Assembly: GCF_035573695.1 (NCBI RefSeq)
Contig: NZ_CP121694.1
Span: 720,501-784,500 of the forward strand
Direction: 5' to 3'
Length of the DNA stretch: 64,000 bases
From: Metallumcola ferriviriculae
GTDB taxonomy: Bacteria; Bacillota; JADQBR01
Shown here: piece after piece, positions 11,217-23,036 of the stretch
Position numbering within the stretch: the first letter of the stretch is position 1
Layout: the number at the start of each line of letters is the position of its first letter
Translations under genes and position numbers: made by a program
The notes under the pieces: model-generated
The model's input: only the letters and a program-made list of their open reading frames with translations
Told to the model about the DNA's origin: nothing
The model's database searches: none

Positions 11217-12568
11217 ATTTGATACTGAAATGGCTTTATCCCGGGTTGGGGGTGAAGCGCTGGATATTGTTAGCGGTGTTGGGGATTATTCTGCTGGGTA
11301 CGGGTATAGCAGTTCTACTGGATTTTACCATTTGGTTTCAGCTGATGCAAACGGCGGGGACTACGGCAATAGGTTATCTCGGCGGGCAGCTGTCACGTTT
11401 TTTTGCCATTTTAACCGCCATTCTCGGATTGATATTTTTAATAATCAGTCTTCGCCGCTTAGTACAGTCACTGCTGCTGGGATTTTTACCTGGTAATGAA
11501 AATAAAGTGGTGGAAATTCTTTACCATCAGCGTCGGCTGAAGCAGGGGCCGAAGATTACGGCCATTGGCGGCGGCACCGGCCTTTCTGTGCTGCTCAGGG
11601 GCTTGAAAAAATACACCAGTAACCTAACGGCGGTGGTTACGGTAAGTGATAACGGCGGCAGTTCGGGGCGTCTGCGTGGCGAACTGGGGATACTGCCGCC
11701 GGGGGATGCGCGCAACTGTTTGGTTGCTTTGGCGGATACGGAAAGTCTAATGGAGGAAATGTTCAACTATCGTTTCGATAAGGGGGCACTGGAGGGTCAT
11801 AGCCTGGGCAACCTTTTACTGGCTGCCATGACCGATATCACCGGCAATTTTGATAGCGCGGTACAAGAAATTAGTAAAGTACTGGCCGTGCGCGGACAGG
11901 TATTTCCTTCTACGCTTTGTGATGTGGGGCTTAAGGCCAGGATGACCGATGGCAGCTGGGTGAATGGCGAAACGGAATTAGTGGAGCATCCCGGGAAGAT
12001 AGAAAGAATCTTTCTTGAGCCCCATGATGCAGAGGTCCTGCCCGAGGTGCTGAGACAGATTGCTGAAGCTGATGCGGTGGTGCTGGGGCCGGGCAGTCTC
12101 TATACCAGTATTATTCCTAACCTTTTGCTAAAGGGAATGATATCGGCTTTGCAGAAAACTAAAGCACCGGTGTTTTATGTCTGTAATGTTATGACTCAAC
12201 CCGGTGAGACAGATGGTTATACGGTTGCTGACCATGTGCGCGCGATTAATTATCATACAGGAGCATCGCTAATAGATTATGTGCTTATCAATAACCGGGA
12301 GGTATCCCCGCAGGCGGCGGCAAAATATAGTCATCAGCAGTCCTTCCCGGTGATTATCGATGAAAAGGAATTGATGGATTTAGATGTTATTTTGATTACC
12401 GATGAATTGATAGACGACACGGCAGTGGTGAGACATCAGCACGAAAAATTAGCGCGAAGGTTGGTTAAGGAGATTTTCCGTGCAAACAGTATGGTGGAGC
12501 GGCTGCGCATGCTCAATGCTTACTTAGGTCACCGATTAAAAGGGATCGGTGAAGATGTTGGAGGGTGA
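11213..12568 (+). CDS. yvcK: YvcK/CofD-like protein (gluconeogenesis factor family)
   Basis: The 451-residue product has two hydrophobic stretches in the first 90 residues, then a CofD-like domain with [31 protein letters not shown] and PPGDARNCL, the UDP-sugar-binding region of the family. YvcK is needed for growth and normal shape on gluconeogenic carbon sources and binds UDP-GlcNAc in relatives. The N-terminal membrane part is longer than in the Bacillus protein (about 320 residues) but is common in Clostridia. ATG 11213 overlaps the rapZ stop by 4 bases, and the gene ends 4 bases before whiA. Confidence 0.93.
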   Translation: MNLILKWLYPGLGVKRWILLAVLGIILLGTGIAVLLDFTIWFQLMQTAGTTAIGYLGGQLSRFFAILTAILGLIFLIISLRRLVQSLLLGFLPGNENKVVEILYHQRRLKQGPKITAIGGGTGLSVLLRGLKKYTSNLTAVVTVSDNGGSSGRLRGELGILPPGDARNCLVALADTESLMEEMFNYRFDKGALEGHSLGNLLLAAMTDITGNFDSAVQEISKVLAVRGQVFPSTLCDVGLKARMTDGSWVNGETELVEHPGKIERIFLEPHDAEVLPEVLRQIAEADAVVLGPGSLYTSIIPNLLLKGMISALQKTKAPVFYVCNVMTQPGETDGYTVADHVRAINYHTGASLIDYVLINNREVSPQAAAKYSHQQSFPVIIDEKELMDLDVILITDELIDDTAVVRHQHEKLARRLVKEIFRANSMVERLRMLNAYLGHRLKGIGEDVGG

Positions 12569-12572
12569 AGAT

Positions 12573-13511
12573 ATGTCCTTTTCTGCCAAGTGTAAAAATG
12601 AGCTAGCCCGAAAAGTGCCGGAAAAAGAATGCTGCCGATTGGCAGAATTAAGTGCCTTAATACGCATGGACGGTACGATTAAGCTGGAAGCAGGGCAAAA
12701 AATCAGTCTCTGGATAGATACTGAAAATGCTGCGGTGGCAAGAAAAACCATTAAGCTGATAAAAAACCTTTTTGATATTGATACTCAAACCTTGGTCCGA
12801 CGTAGGCAGCGTCTGCGTAAGAACAATGTTTATCGGGTGGAGGTAGCACATCAACCGGGATTAATGCGGATGCTGCAGCAGACAGGCACCGATTGGATAA
12901 TGGGCCGGGGTATGGAACAGTGGGAAGGGAAGCACCTGGACAAACTGTGCTGTCAAAAAGCCTACCTGCGAGGGGCTTTCCTGGCAGCTGGCTCAGTAAA
13001 TGATCCCCAAGCAGGTTCATACCATCTGGAGATAGTGAGTCATGATCACGGCCAGTTGAATTTGCTGCGGCGTATGATAAATCGCTTTAAGTTGGAACCG
13101 CGGTTGACTAACCGCAAGGATGGTGAGATGTTATATCTAAAAGGAGCAGAAAAAATAATTGGCTTTCTCAGCCTGGTGGGGGCGCATTCGGCCCTGCTTA
13201 ACTTTGAAAATATTCGCATTTATAAAGATATTCGTAATAACGTTAATCGGTTAGTAAATTGCGATTCGGCTAATCTTAATAAATCAGTAAATGCTGCTGC
13301 TCGACAAATAGAAGCAATACAGCTCATTGCCGCTGAAACTGGCCTGGATAAACTCAGCCCGGCCCTAAGAGATATTGCTTATATGCGTATGGAGAACCCG
13401 GATGTAAGCTTAAAGGAGTTGGGAGAAATGATGGACCCGCCTTTGGGGAAGTCGGCGGTAAACCATCGCATTCGGCGTATTGAGCAGGCAGCGGCGAAAT
13501 ATAAAAGGTAA
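12573..13511 (+). CDS. whiA: DNA-binding protein WhiA
   Basis: WhiA combines a LAGLIDADG-like fold, which has lost nuclease activity, with a C-terminal helix-turn-helix. It controls sporulation septation in Streptomyces and affects division and chromosome segregation in Bacillus. The 312-residue product starts with the typical MSFSAKCKNELARK, has YLRGAFLAAGSVNDP of the homing-endonuclease-like fold, and ends with the helix-turn-helix stretch LSPALRDIAYMRMENPD and KSAVNHRIRRIEQ. ATG 12573 has GGAGGG 7 bases upstream; the yvcK stop lies inside that Shine-Dalgarno area, so the genes are coupled. Confidence 0.95.
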   Translation: MSFSAKCKNELARKVPEKECCRLAELSALIRMDGTIKLEAGQKISLWIDTENAAVARKTIKLIKNLFDIDTQTLVRRRQRLRKNNVYRVEVAHQPGLMRMLQQTGTDWIMGRGMEQWEGKHLDKLCCQKAYLRGAFLAAGSVNDPQAGSYHLEIVSHDHGQLNLLRRMINRFKLEPRLTNRKDGEMLYLKGAEKIIGFLSLVGAHSALLNFENIRIYKDIRNNVNRLVNCDSANLNKSVNAAARQIEAIQLIAAETGLDKLSPALRDIAYMRMENPDVSLKELGEMMDPPLGKSAVNHRIRRIEQAAAKYKR

Positions 13512-13616
13512 AAAACATTATCTTTGGCGTACCCGGTTGGCTTATAGATGGTACTGCCCCTGCACTGCTATGCCCCAGGTAGTTAGAAGTTGATTGGTGT
13601 CTAGGAGGTGAAATAA

Positions 13617-14135
13617 TTGCGGCGTATTCAACGGTACCCTGTAGAGGGAAAGAATTCCCTGCAGTATTGGCCCCAGGTGGTGGGACGGTGGAAAAGCATT
13701 AGGAATTTCATCATTATTCAGTTAAGCAGGTATTCTCCGTCCATGGGTCTGAAAACCTGGCTTTTTAGGCATCTTCTCGGGATGGAAGTAGGGAAGAATG
13801 TTTCCGTGGGCCTGATGGCTATGGTTGATATCTTTTATCCGGAGATGATCACTTTGGGAAACGAGGTTATCCTTGGCTATAATAGTACTATTCTATGCCA
13901 TGAATTCTTGCGCCACGAATATCGATTGGGGCCTGTACGGGTAGAGGATGATGCAGTCATCTGTGCCAATAGTACGTTGCTGCCGGGTGTAACAGTGGGT
14001 AAAGGTGCCATTGTGGCAGCAGGTTCAGTGGTGACCCGTGATGTAGCACCATATACGATGGTGGGCGGTGTGCCGGCGCAAGTGATAAAGAAATTACCGG
14101 GAGGGAAACGGGAAAATGTGGTCCAAATGCATTGA
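13617..14135 (+). CDS. Left-handed beta-helix acyltransferase (hexapeptide repeat)
   Basis: The 172-residue protein has the imperfect hexapeptide-repeat pattern of LbH acyltransferases ([54 protein letters not shown]) and the typical end [21 protein letters not shown]. Relatives acetylate sugars, serine or other small hydroxyl acceptors using acetyl-CoA; the acceptor is not evident. It starts with TTG 13617, 6 bases after a perfect AGGAGGTG. It overlaps the next gene by 20 bases. The 105 bases before it, after whiA, hold no clear terminator. Confidence 0.8.
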   Translation: MRRIQRYPVEGKNSLQYWPQVVGRWKSIRNFIIIQLSRYSPSMGLKTWLFRHLLGMEVGKNVSVGLMAMVDIFYPEMITLGNEVILGYNSTILCHEFLRHEYRLGPVRVEDDAVICANSTLLPGVTVGKGAIVAAGSVVTRDVAPYTMVGGVPAQVIKKLPGGKRENVVQMH

Positions 14136-14703
14136 AGTAGTGCGTGCCCCTGAACGCAAGTGGTTTATGCAGCTGCTAATAGTAGTTAATGTGTTGGGGT
14201 CCGCTTATGGTTACTACTGGTATCGTGCCCAGTTAGCAGCAAATCCATTAACTCTGTGGCCGGTGATACCGGACAGTCCACGCTCCACAACCTTTCTTGC
14301 CCTGGCACTATTGTTGTTGTTGGCCGGGCGGAAAGTGAGCTGGCTGCAGGCGGTGGCTTACACCGGCGTAATTAAATACGGCATTTGGGCAGTGGCGATG
14401 ATCTTGCATGCCTGGGCATTAGGTGATTCCCGCAATTTTACTGATTGGATGCTGCTGGTCTCCCATGGGGGGATGGCAATTCAGGGGGTAGTGTTCTTGC
14501 GTCCTGCCTATATCAGCGCCGCAGCGGTGGTTGTGGCGATTGTGTGGATGGTTTTTAATGATGCGGCGGATTATATATTCATGCTGCATCCCTACCTATT
14601 CAATTCTGAGCAGCTATCTTTGGCAATGGCCACGGCCATCGGGTTAACTATCTTGCTTTCTTTTCTATTGCTAGCCAAACAGCGGGTTGTTTCGAAGGAT
14701 TAA
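14116..14703 (+). CDS. DUF1405 family membrane protein (YpjA-like)
   Basis: A 195-residue protein with about five to six transmembrane helices. The pattern [13 protein letters not shown], then [17 protein letters not shown] and a late [12 protein letters not shown] is that of DUF1405 (YpjA of Bacillus). The function of this family is not known; conserved aromatic and acidic residues near the membrane faces suggest a transporter or enzyme, but this is a guess. It begins within the end of the acyltransferase gene, so the pair is translationally coupled. Confidence 0.75.
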   Translation: MWSKCIEVVRAPERKWFMQLLIVVNVLGSAYGYYWYRAQLAANPLTLWPVIPDSPRSTTFLALALLLLLAGRKVSWLQAVAYTGVIKYGIWAVAMILHAWALGDSRNFTDWMLLVSHGGMAIQGVVFLRPAYISAAAVVVAIVWMVFNDAADYIFMLHPYLFNSEQLSLAMATAIGLTILLSFLLLAKQRVVSKD

Positions 14704-14856
14704 ATGCCAACATATCCCTGTAATATGGATGAGCCGGGGCCGAATAAATATTTACCAATTAGCTTAAGCAGGAAAAGGATGATGCCGGGCAGAATATAAA
14801 GAATATAAAGTCTATTGTTTACACGGTTATTAATAGGATGGCGGGGAGTGGCCGAG

Positions 14857-16245
14857 ATGCGTATGGGTTATGATTTAACCCTTCAACAAACTCAAAAACT
14901 GGTGATGACGCCTGAACTGCGTCAGGCCATTACCATCCTGCAGTTTTCTACTATTGAATTGGCTGATTATTTGGAACAAGCGGTGTTGGAAAATCCGGTC
15001 TTAGAATTAAAAGACGAAGCACCTGAAGAAAAACCTGCAGATGAGGAGCCTACTGATAAGTTTGATGTTGACTGGCAGGAATATTTTCAAGATGGCAGTG
15101 ACATCGGCTATGTGGGCAGGTCCGGCGGCAGTCGCAATGAATTTTCCTACGACCAGTTTGTAACTCGATCGCCTAACTTACATGACCATCTGTATATGCA
15201 GCTTTATTTGACAGTAGAAACGGAACAGGAAAAGAAAATTGGCGAATTTCTTATCGGTAATATAGATGATAACGGCTATCTTTGTACAACTGTGGATGAT
15301 GCTGCTGAGCAAATGGCGGTTTCCGCTGCGGCCGTAGAACGGGTATTACAAATGGTTCATACTCTGGACCCCCCCGGTATTGGCGCTCGGGATTTGATAG
15401 AGTGTTTACTCCTTCAGCTCAAGCATGAAAAAGGGGAGACATATGCCTTAGCGGAACAGATTATTCGTTTTTATTTAGACGATTTGGCTGCCGGCAGAAT
15501 AAGCCGCATTGCTCAGAAATTAAGGGTTGAATCTCGTCAGGTGCAGCAGGCGGCAGATGTAATCAAACGGCTGGACCCTAAACCCGGCTGTAAGTTTAGT
15601 GATGGCAATGATGTTAAGTACATTATTCCCGACGTCGTGTTGGAGCGGGTGGAAGGCGAATATATAGTATTGGTCAATGATGTCAATACACCGCGATTGG
15701 GGATTAACCCTTTTTACCGCACTATCTTGAAAAACGGTACTAAATTTGATTCCGGTACAAAAGAGTTTCTAGAAAGCAAATTAAATGCAGCATCATGGAT
15801 TATCCGCAGCATTGAACAGCGGCGTTTGACTCTTTACCGGGTAGTTAATACCATTGTAGATTTTCAACGGGAGTTTTTTGATAAAGGCGTTAAACATTTA
15901 ACACCTTTAAATCTGAAGCAGGTGGCCGATATTTTAAGCATACATGAATCCACGGTCAGCCGTGCCACTGCTAACAAATATGTGCAGACTCCGTTGGGGG
16001 TATTTCCGTTAAAATTTTTCTTTGCCAGTGGTGTACACACCACCGGCGGCCCCAGCACATCTTCTGAAAGTATTAAAAAGATGCTTGAAGAAATTATCCA
16101 GGAAGAAAATAAGAAGAAACCACTTTCTGATCAAAGATTAACTAAAATGCTGAACATGCAGGGAATTAATATTTCTCGCCGTACTGTAGCCAAATACAGG
16201 GGTGAGATGGGTGTACCCTCGGCAAATAAGCGACGACGTTACTAA
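14857..16245 (+). CDS. rpoN: RNA polymerase sigma-54 factor
   Basis: Sigma-54 (SigL in Bacillus) directs RNA polymerase to -24/-12 promoters, which are opened only by AAA+ activators. The 462-residue product has region I (LTLQQTQKLVMTPELRQAI), an acidic region II around residues 50-90, the core-binding domain, the helix-turn-helix (LKQVADILSIHESTVSRATANKYVQTPLG) and the RpoN box (RRTVAKYRGEMGVPSANKRRR) at the end. ATG 14857 is preceded by GGGGAG at 8 bases. The gene lies just before gap, the place where Bacillus-type genomes carry the repressor cggR; no CggR-like gene is seen here. No activator gene or -24/-12 site was noticed in the window. Confidence 0.95.
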   Translation: MRMGYDLTLQQTQKLVMTPELRQAITILQFSTIELADYLEQAVLENPVLELKDEAPEEKPADEEPTDKFDVDWQEYFQDGSDIGYVGRSGGSRNEFSYDQFVTRSPNLHDHLYMQLYLTVETEQEKKIGEFLIGNIDDNGYLCTTVDDAAEQMAVSAAAVERVLQMVHTLDPPGIGARDLIECLLLQLKHEKGETYALAEQIIRFYLDDLAAGRISRIAQKLRVESRQVQQAADVIKRLDPKPGCKFSDGNDVKYIIPDVVLERVEGEYIVLVNDVNTPRLGINPFYRTILKNGTKFDSGTKEFLESKLNAASWIIRSIEQRRLTLYRVVNTIVDFQREFFDKGVKHLTPLNLKQVADILSIHESTVSRATANKYVQTPLGVFPLKFFFASGVHTTGGPSTSSESIKKMLEEIIQEENKKKPLSDQRLTKMLNMQGINISRRTVAKYRGEMGVPSANKRRRY

Positions 16246-16246
16246 T

Positions 16247-16272
16247 CCTCCTGCTGGGAGGTTATTTTTTTT
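16247..16272 (+). terminator. Terminator after rpoN
   Basis: CCTCC (16247-16251) and GGAGG (16257-16261) form a short stem, followed by a run of eight T. It separates rpoN from the glycolytic genes. Confidence 0.65.
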
Positions 16273-16353
16273 GTTTGATGATCTTTTTATTGCTAGATTT
16301 TTTTACCAATACAAAAGGAATTCTTCGCCGCGATGTTGAATACTTATCATGTT

Positions 16354-16382
16354 TTGACCTGAGCCGGGATAAGGGATAAATT
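16354..16382 (+). promoter_or_regulatory. Probable sigma-A promoter for gap
   Basis: TTGACC (16354-16359), 17 bases, then TAAATT (16377-16382), about 110 bases before the gap start. The remaining untranslated leader is long enough for regulation, but no known riboswitch or CggR operator repeat was recognised in it. Confidence 0.5.
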
Positions 16383-16461
16383 GGCTTGGCTTAAGACACA
16401 ATAAAACTTAGTATGGGAAGTAATGACCGGTCTTCGCGGCAGGAGAGCGTTTTGCCGGTAA

Positions 16462-17499
<1,038 letters not shown>

Positions 17500-17519
17500 A
17501 AGAGGGATTGAATAAAGAC

Positions 17520-17556
17520 TTTTTTAGGGGGGAGGGGTAACCTCCCCCTAAAAAAA
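17520..17556 (+). terminator. GC-rich hairpin after gap, with A and T tracts
   Basis: TTTTTTAGGGGGGAGG and CCTCCCCCTAAAAAAA face each other across a loop of five bases, with one bulged G. The A/T flanks make it look like a terminator readable from both strands. It is the first of three inverted repeats between gap and pgk. Confidence 0.6.
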
Positions 17557-17566
17557 TACTTTCTTG

Positions 17567-17607
17567 ATGTATAGGAAATTATGGATTGTGGATAATTTCC
17601 TATACAT
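17567..17607 (+). repeat. Perfect 16-bp inverted repeat between gap and pgk
   Basis: ATGTATAGGAAATTAT at 17567-17582 is matched exactly by its reverse complement at 17592-17607, with a 9-base loop. It is AT-rich and has no T-run after it, so it is not a standard terminator. It may be an RNA stability or processing element, or an operator. Confidence 0.75.
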
Positions 17608-17615
17608 GGGGGTTG

Positions 17616-17637
17616 TTAAGGGGGCATGCCCCCTTAA
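17616..17637 (+). repeat. 22-bp perfect palindrome before pgk
   Basis: TTAAGGGGG-CATG-CCCCCTTAA is self-complementary over its full length and ends 21 bases before the pgk start. It could fold in RNA close to the pgk ribosome binding site (GGAGGG at 17647-17652) or be a protein-binding site. Confidence 0.75.
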
Positions 17638-17658
17638 AACTAATGTGGAGGGTCACTA

Positions 17659-18840
17659 ATGAACAAACTGACGCTGCAGGAAGTGGATGTAAAGGGTAAG
17701 AGGATACTGGTGCGGGTGGACTTCAATGTGCCGATGCAGGATGGGAAGGTAACCGATGATACTCGTATCCGGGCAGCTTTGCCCACCATTAAATATTTGG
17801 TGGAGGAAGAAGCTAAAGTAATTTTGATAACGCACTTGGGCAGACCAAAGGGGCAGTACAAGGAAGAATTAAAATTAGATCCGGTGGCCCAAAGGCTTGC
17901 CGATGTCCTACATATGCAGGTAGGAAAGGTTAACGGAGTAGTTGGTGAAGCTGTTAAGCAGGCGGTTGACCAGCTCAAACCCGGAGAAGTGCTGCTGTTA
18001 GAGAATGTGCGCTTTGAGCCGGGTGAAAAGGCCAATGATGCGGAATTTGCTGCTCAATTGGCAGAGCTGGCCGATATCTATGTTAATGATGCTTTTGGTA
18101 CAGCTCATCGGGCACACGCTTCAACAGCCGGCGTAGCCAAGCACTTGACAGCGGCTGCCGGGTTCTTGATGGAAAAGGAAATCGAAGCAATGGGTCAAGC
18201 TCTAACAGATCCTCAGCATCCGTTTTCCGCCATTTTAGGCGGCGCTAAGGTTTCGGATAAAATCGGTGTTATAAATAACTTATTAAATAAAGTGGACGCT
18301 TTGATTATCGGCGGCGGCATGGCCAATACCTTTCTACAGGCTCAGGGTCTTGATATGGCAGATTCTTTGGTAGAGAAGGAAAAGCTTGAAGCGGCAAGAG
18401 TCATCATGCAGCAGGCGGAGAAACAGGGTGTAAAGCTGCTGCTGCCTGTGGACGTAGTGGTAGCTGAGGAGGTTTCGGCCGACAGCAGCCACAAAACAGT
18501 GGCTGTCGACCAGGTGCCTGCAGGATGGAAAGCGGTGGATATAGGCGACAGTACGGTGCAGTTATTTACCGAACAGATACGGCAATCTCGTACTATTATC
18601 TGGAATGGGCCGATGGGTGTCTTTGAGATGGAACCATTTGCCGGCGGCACCAATGCCTTAGCGCGAGCTATGGCTGAAGTGGAGGGTACTACTATTGTAG
18701 GCGGCGGTGATTCCGTGGCAGCAGTGGAAAAGACCGGTGTGGCGAGTCAACTCACCCACATTTCTACCGGCGGCGGTGCATCGTTGGAGTTTTTGGAAGG
18801 CAAGGAATTGCCGGGTATCGCAGCTTTGACCGACAAGTAG
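17659..18840 (+). CDS. pgk: Phosphoglycerate kinase
   Basis: PGK transfers the phosphate of 1,3-bisphosphoglycerate to ADP. The 393-residue protein has the N-terminal substrate-binding motifs [20 protein letters not shown] and THLGRPKG, then ENVRFEPGE and [12 protein letters not shown], and in the nucleotide-binding half [28 protein letters not shown] and [14 protein letters not shown]. Its start ATG 17659 follows GGAGGG. It is 44 bases from tpiA and probably co-transcribed with it. Confidence 0.98.
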   Translation: MNKLTLQEVDVKGKRILVRVDFNVPMQDGKVTDDTRIRAALPTIKYLVEEEAKVILITHLGRPKGQYKEELKLDPVAQRLADVLHMQVGKVNGVVGEAVKQAVDQLKPGEVLLLENVRFEPGEKANDAEFAAQLAELADIYVNDAFGTAHRAHASTAGVAKHLTAAAGFLMEKEIEAMGQALTDPQHPFSAILGGAKVSDKIGVINNLLNKVDALIIGGGMANTFLQAQGLDMADSLVEKEKLEAARVIMQQAEKQGVKLLLPVDVVVAEEVSADSSHKTVAVDQVPAGWKAVDIGDSTVQLFTEQIRQSRTIIWNGPMGVFEMEPFAGGTNALARAMAEVEGTTIVGGGDSVAAVEKTGVASQLTHISTGGGASLEFLEGKELPGIAALTDK

Positions 18841-18884
18841 TTTCAAGCAGGTAAACTGAATATTTCGCTTAGGGGGTTTTCAAT

Positions 18885-19640
18885 ATGCGTAAACCGATTA
18901 TTGCTGGTAACTGGAAAATGCATAAGAATGCTGCTGAAGGGACTGTGTTGGTAAAGGAATTGAAACAGCTCTCAGCCGGTAACACCAACGTGGAAGTAGT
19001 GGTATGCCCGCCATTTACCGCTTTGGCCGGGGTAATAGCCGAAGCCAAAGGCAGTGGGATTAAGGTAGGTGCTCAAAACATGCATTGGGAAGAAAAAGGC
19101 GCCTATACCGGCGAGATTTCGCCCACTATGCTGATGGAAATGGGACTGGATTATGTTATTATCGGGCATTCGGAGCGGCGTCAGTATTTCAGTGAAACGG
19201 ATGAGACGGTAAATAAAAAGGTAAAAAGCGCTTATGCCCACGGTATTAAACCAATAGTCTGTGTCGGAGAAACACTGGAACAGCGCGAAGCAGCCAGTAC
19301 CGAACAGGTAGTGGGAAGACAAATTGAGGAGGGCCTAGCCGGTTTGGAGCAGGGTCAGGTGTCGGAATTAGTGGTGGCATACGAGCCCATTTGGGCCATT
19401 GGCACCGGGAAAACTGCCTCCAATGCTGATGCGGAAAAAGTAATTGCTCATATTCGTCGGGTATTGGCCGGAATGTATGGCGAGCAGTCGGCTGAGCAGG
19501 TAAGAATACAGTACGGCGGCAGTGTTAAACCTAACAATATTAATGAGCTAATGGAGCAGCCTAATATTGATGGCGCTTTAGTGGGTGGCGCGGCGCTGCA
19601 GGCGGAGTCTTTTGCCGGAATAGTAAATTTTAAAGCATAG
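18885..19640 (+). CDS. tpiA: Triosephosphate isomerase
   Basis: TIM interconverts dihydroxyacetone phosphate and glyceraldehyde-3-phosphate. The 251-residue protein shows the active-site residues: N and K in [10 protein letters not shown], the electrophilic His in GHSERR, the catalytic Glu in [12 protein letters not shown] with the following flexible loop, and the phosphate-binding YGGSVKPNN and GALVGGAAL. The start follows TAGGGGG. It is the middle gene of the glycolytic run. Confidence 0.98.
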   Translation: MRKPIIAGNWKMHKNAAEGTVLVKELKQLSAGNTNVEVVVCPPFTALAGVIAEAKGSGIKVGAQNMHWEEKGAYTGEISPTMLMEMGLDYVIIGHSERRQYFSETDETVNKKVKSAYAHGIKPIVCVGETLEQREAASTEQVVGRQIEEGLAGLEQGQVSELVVAYEPIWAIGTGKTASNADAEKVIAHIRRVLAGMYGEQSAEQVRIQYGGSVKPNNINELMEQPNIDGALVGGAALQAESFAGIVNFKA

Positions 19641-19688
19641 CCGCAGGCATTATACCCGCCAGTTTCTGCTTCAATGAGGAGGATAAAT

Positions 19689-21236
19689 GTGGCAAAACCG
19701 TTAATGCTAATGATACTAGACGGATGGGGTATCAGTACCCGGAAACAGGGTAACGCCCTGGCCGATGCATCACTGCCCAATTTTCAAGCGTTACTTAAAC
19801 AGTATCCGCATACTGCCTTACAAGCATCGGGAGAGGCTGTGGGATTACCTGAAGGGCAGATGGGCAATTCTGAGGTGGGGCACCTAAATATTGGTGCCGG
19901 CAGGGTGGTTTATCAGGAGATTACACGGATAAATAAAGCCATCAAAGAGGGAGATTTTTCTAAGAACCCTGCTTTCTTGAAAATAATGGGCAGGGTAAAG
20001 GAACAGGGTGGCGCTTTACACCTGATGGGTTTGTTATCCGACGGCGGTGTACATAGTCACATAGAGCATCTGTTTGCTTTATTGGAACTAGCAAAAGCGC
20101 AAGGCGTTGAAAAGGTATTTGTCCATGCTTTTCTCGACGGTCGTGATGTACCGCCGGCTAACGCTATGGAATATTTCGATGCGCTGCAGAAGAAATTTGC
20201 TGAATTGAAGCTGGGCCAGGTGGCAACTGTAATGGGACGCTATTACGCCATGGACCGGGACCAGAGGTGGGAACGCGTCGCTAAGGCGTTTAAGGCAATG
20301 GTCAGTGCAGAGGGAATTAAGGCTACGTTTCCTAAAGCAGCAGTAGAGCGTTCTTATGACCGACGGGTTACCGATGAGTTTGTAGAACCCACGGTAATTG
20401 TGGACAAAACAGGACAGCCTGTGGGCCAGGTTAACAATAATGACGGGGTTATTTTTTTTAACTTTAGGGCAGATAGGGCCAGGGAAATTACTCGGGCATT
20501 TGTGGATGAGGATTTTCAAGGATTCGTCAGACCGGATGGATATAAACCGATTCCCTTTGTCTGTATGACCCAGTATGACATAACCATTGATACTCCCACG
20601 GCGTTTCTGCCGCAAAATTTGGTGAACACTTTGGGAGAGGTACTTGCGGCAAAGGGTATGAAGCAGCTGCGTATTGCCGAAACGGAAAAGTATGCTCATG
20701 TCACTTTCTTTTTCAACGGTGGCGCCGAAGAGGAGAATGAAGGCGAGGACCGGATATTAATTCCTTCACCTAAGGTTGCTACATACAATCTTAAGCCGGA
20801 AATGAGTGCCTTTGAGGTGACAGAGAAGGTGTTAGAGCAAATAAAGGCAGATAAGTACGATGTAATAGTGTTGAACTTTGCCAACCCAGATATGGTGGGG
20901 CATACCGGAATAGAAGAAGCGGCGGTAAAAGCAGTGGAAACTGTAGATGAATGCATCGGTAAGATAAGCAGGGTAATGCAAAAACGGGCAGCACCGCTGC
21001 TCATCACTGCAGATCACGGTAATGTGGAAAAGATGGTAGACTTGGATACCGGCGAACCTCATACGGCGCATACCAACGATTTGGTACCCTTTATTCTTGT
21101 GTATGATAAATTAAAACACAGTACATTGGCAACCCAGGGTTCTTTACGGGATGTGGCGCCGACGATGTTGAAACTGCTGGGTATCCCGTTGCCCGAAGAA
21201 ATGAGCGGGAAAAGTCTGGCGGGGGAAGAAAAATAA
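19689..21236 (+). CDS. gpmI: 2,3-bisphosphoglycerate-independent phosphoglycerate mutase
   Basis: This Mn-dependent mutase converts 3- to 2-phosphoglycerate through a phosphoserine. The 515-residue protein belongs to the alkaline phosphatase superfamily: first metal motif LMILDGWG, nucleophile serine in GNSEVGHLNIGAGR, FLDGRDVPP, NFRADRARE, and the late metal ligands in NFANPDMVGHTG and TADHGN. GTG 19689 is the likely start because GAGGAGG lies 6 bases before it; the in-frame ATG 19674 would put the ribosome binding site inside the gene. The cofactor-independent enzyme is the usual form in Clostridia and Bacilli. Confidence 0.96.
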   Translation: MAKPLMLMILDGWGISTRKQGNALADASLPNFQALLKQYPHTALQASGEAVGLPEGQMGNSEVGHLNIGAGRVVYQEITRINKAIKEGDFSKNPAFLKIMGRVKEQGGALHLMGLLSDGGVHSHIEHLFALLELAKAQGVEKVFVHAFLDGRDVPPANAMEYFDALQKKFAELKLGQVATVMGRYYAMDRDQRWERVAKAFKAMVSAEGIKATFPKAAVERSYDRRVTDEFVEPTVIVDKTGQPVGQVNNNDGVIFFNFRADRAREITRAFVDEDFQGFVRPDGYKPIPFVCMTQYDITIDTPTAFLPQNLVNTLGEVLAAKGMKQLRIAETEKYAHVTFFFNGGAEEENEGEDRILIPSPKVATYNLKPEMSAFEVTEKVLEQIKADKYDVIVLNFANPDMVGHTGIEEAAVKAVETVDECIGKISRVMQKRAAPLLITADHGNVEKMVDLDTGEPHTAHTNDLVPFILVYDKLKHSTLATQGSLRDVAPTMLKLLGIPLPEEMSGKSLAGEEK

Positions 21237-21295
21237 TAAATTGCTAAAAGATTATGCGTAACCTTACGTAAAATTGCAATAGGAGGTTTTTATAA

Positions 21296-22579
<1,284 letters not shown>

Positions 22580-22724
22580 AACACCTGAGTGGAAATTATT
22601 CGATATTTTGCAGGAAATCTTGGGGAAAAGTAGAATTATTGAATAGTTTTAATTTTATGAAATTTTTCAATCGTTGAAAGGGGGGCGGATTGAGTAGGTG
22701 TAAAGGCCGGTATAAAGGTGCTTG

Positions 22725-22753
22725 TTGCCACGGGACAACTATTATGCTAAAAT
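22725..22753 (+). promoter_or_regulatory. Sigma-A promoter for secG
   Basis: TTGCCA (22725-22730), 17 bases, TAAAAT (22748-22753), 35 bases before the secG ATG. The upstream 22580-22720 stretch is AT-rich, with nothing further recognised. Confidence 0.6.
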
Positions 22754-22787
22754 ATATGTGTTATTCCCCTTTAGGAGGTGGCAGGAG

Positions 22788-23009
22788 ATGAAGACAGCAT
22801 TAACAATTCTGCAAGTACTGGTTTCCTTGGGCTTAATTTCCACTGTTCTACTACAGTCTGGAAAAAGTGCTGGAATGTCAGGAGCTATTACCGGCGGCGC
22901 GCAGACTTTTTTTGGTAAGAAAAAGGGTATGGATGAACTGCTTGGAAAGATTTCTATTGGATTGGCAACTACTTTTATCGTGTTAACCTTATTATTATCT
23001 ATTGTATAA
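22788..23009 (+). CDS. secG: Preprotein translocase subunit SecG
   Basis: SecG is the small third subunit of the SecYEG channel in the cell membrane. The 73-residue product has two transmembrane helices flanking a glycine-rich cytoplasmic loop (LLQSGKSAGMSGAITGGAQTFFGKKKG), which is diagnostic. ATG 22788 was chosen because AGGAGGTG lies 7 bases upstream; an in-frame start 66 bases earlier would lie before the promoter. In Firmicutes secG is commonly next to an esterase, rnr and smpB, as found here apart from the inserted hppA. Confidence 0.95.
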   Translation: MKTALTILQVLVSLGLISTVLLQSGKSAGMSGAITGGAQTFFGKKKGMDELLGKISIGLATTFIVLTLLLSIV

Positions 23010-23036
23010 CCCCCACTTAAGGAGGTAGAAAAGTTA

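Noticed and set aside
20088-20699. Long 203-residue leftward frame inside gpmI
   Set aside because: Antisense shadow of a highly conserved enzyme gene; composition is unlike a real protein.
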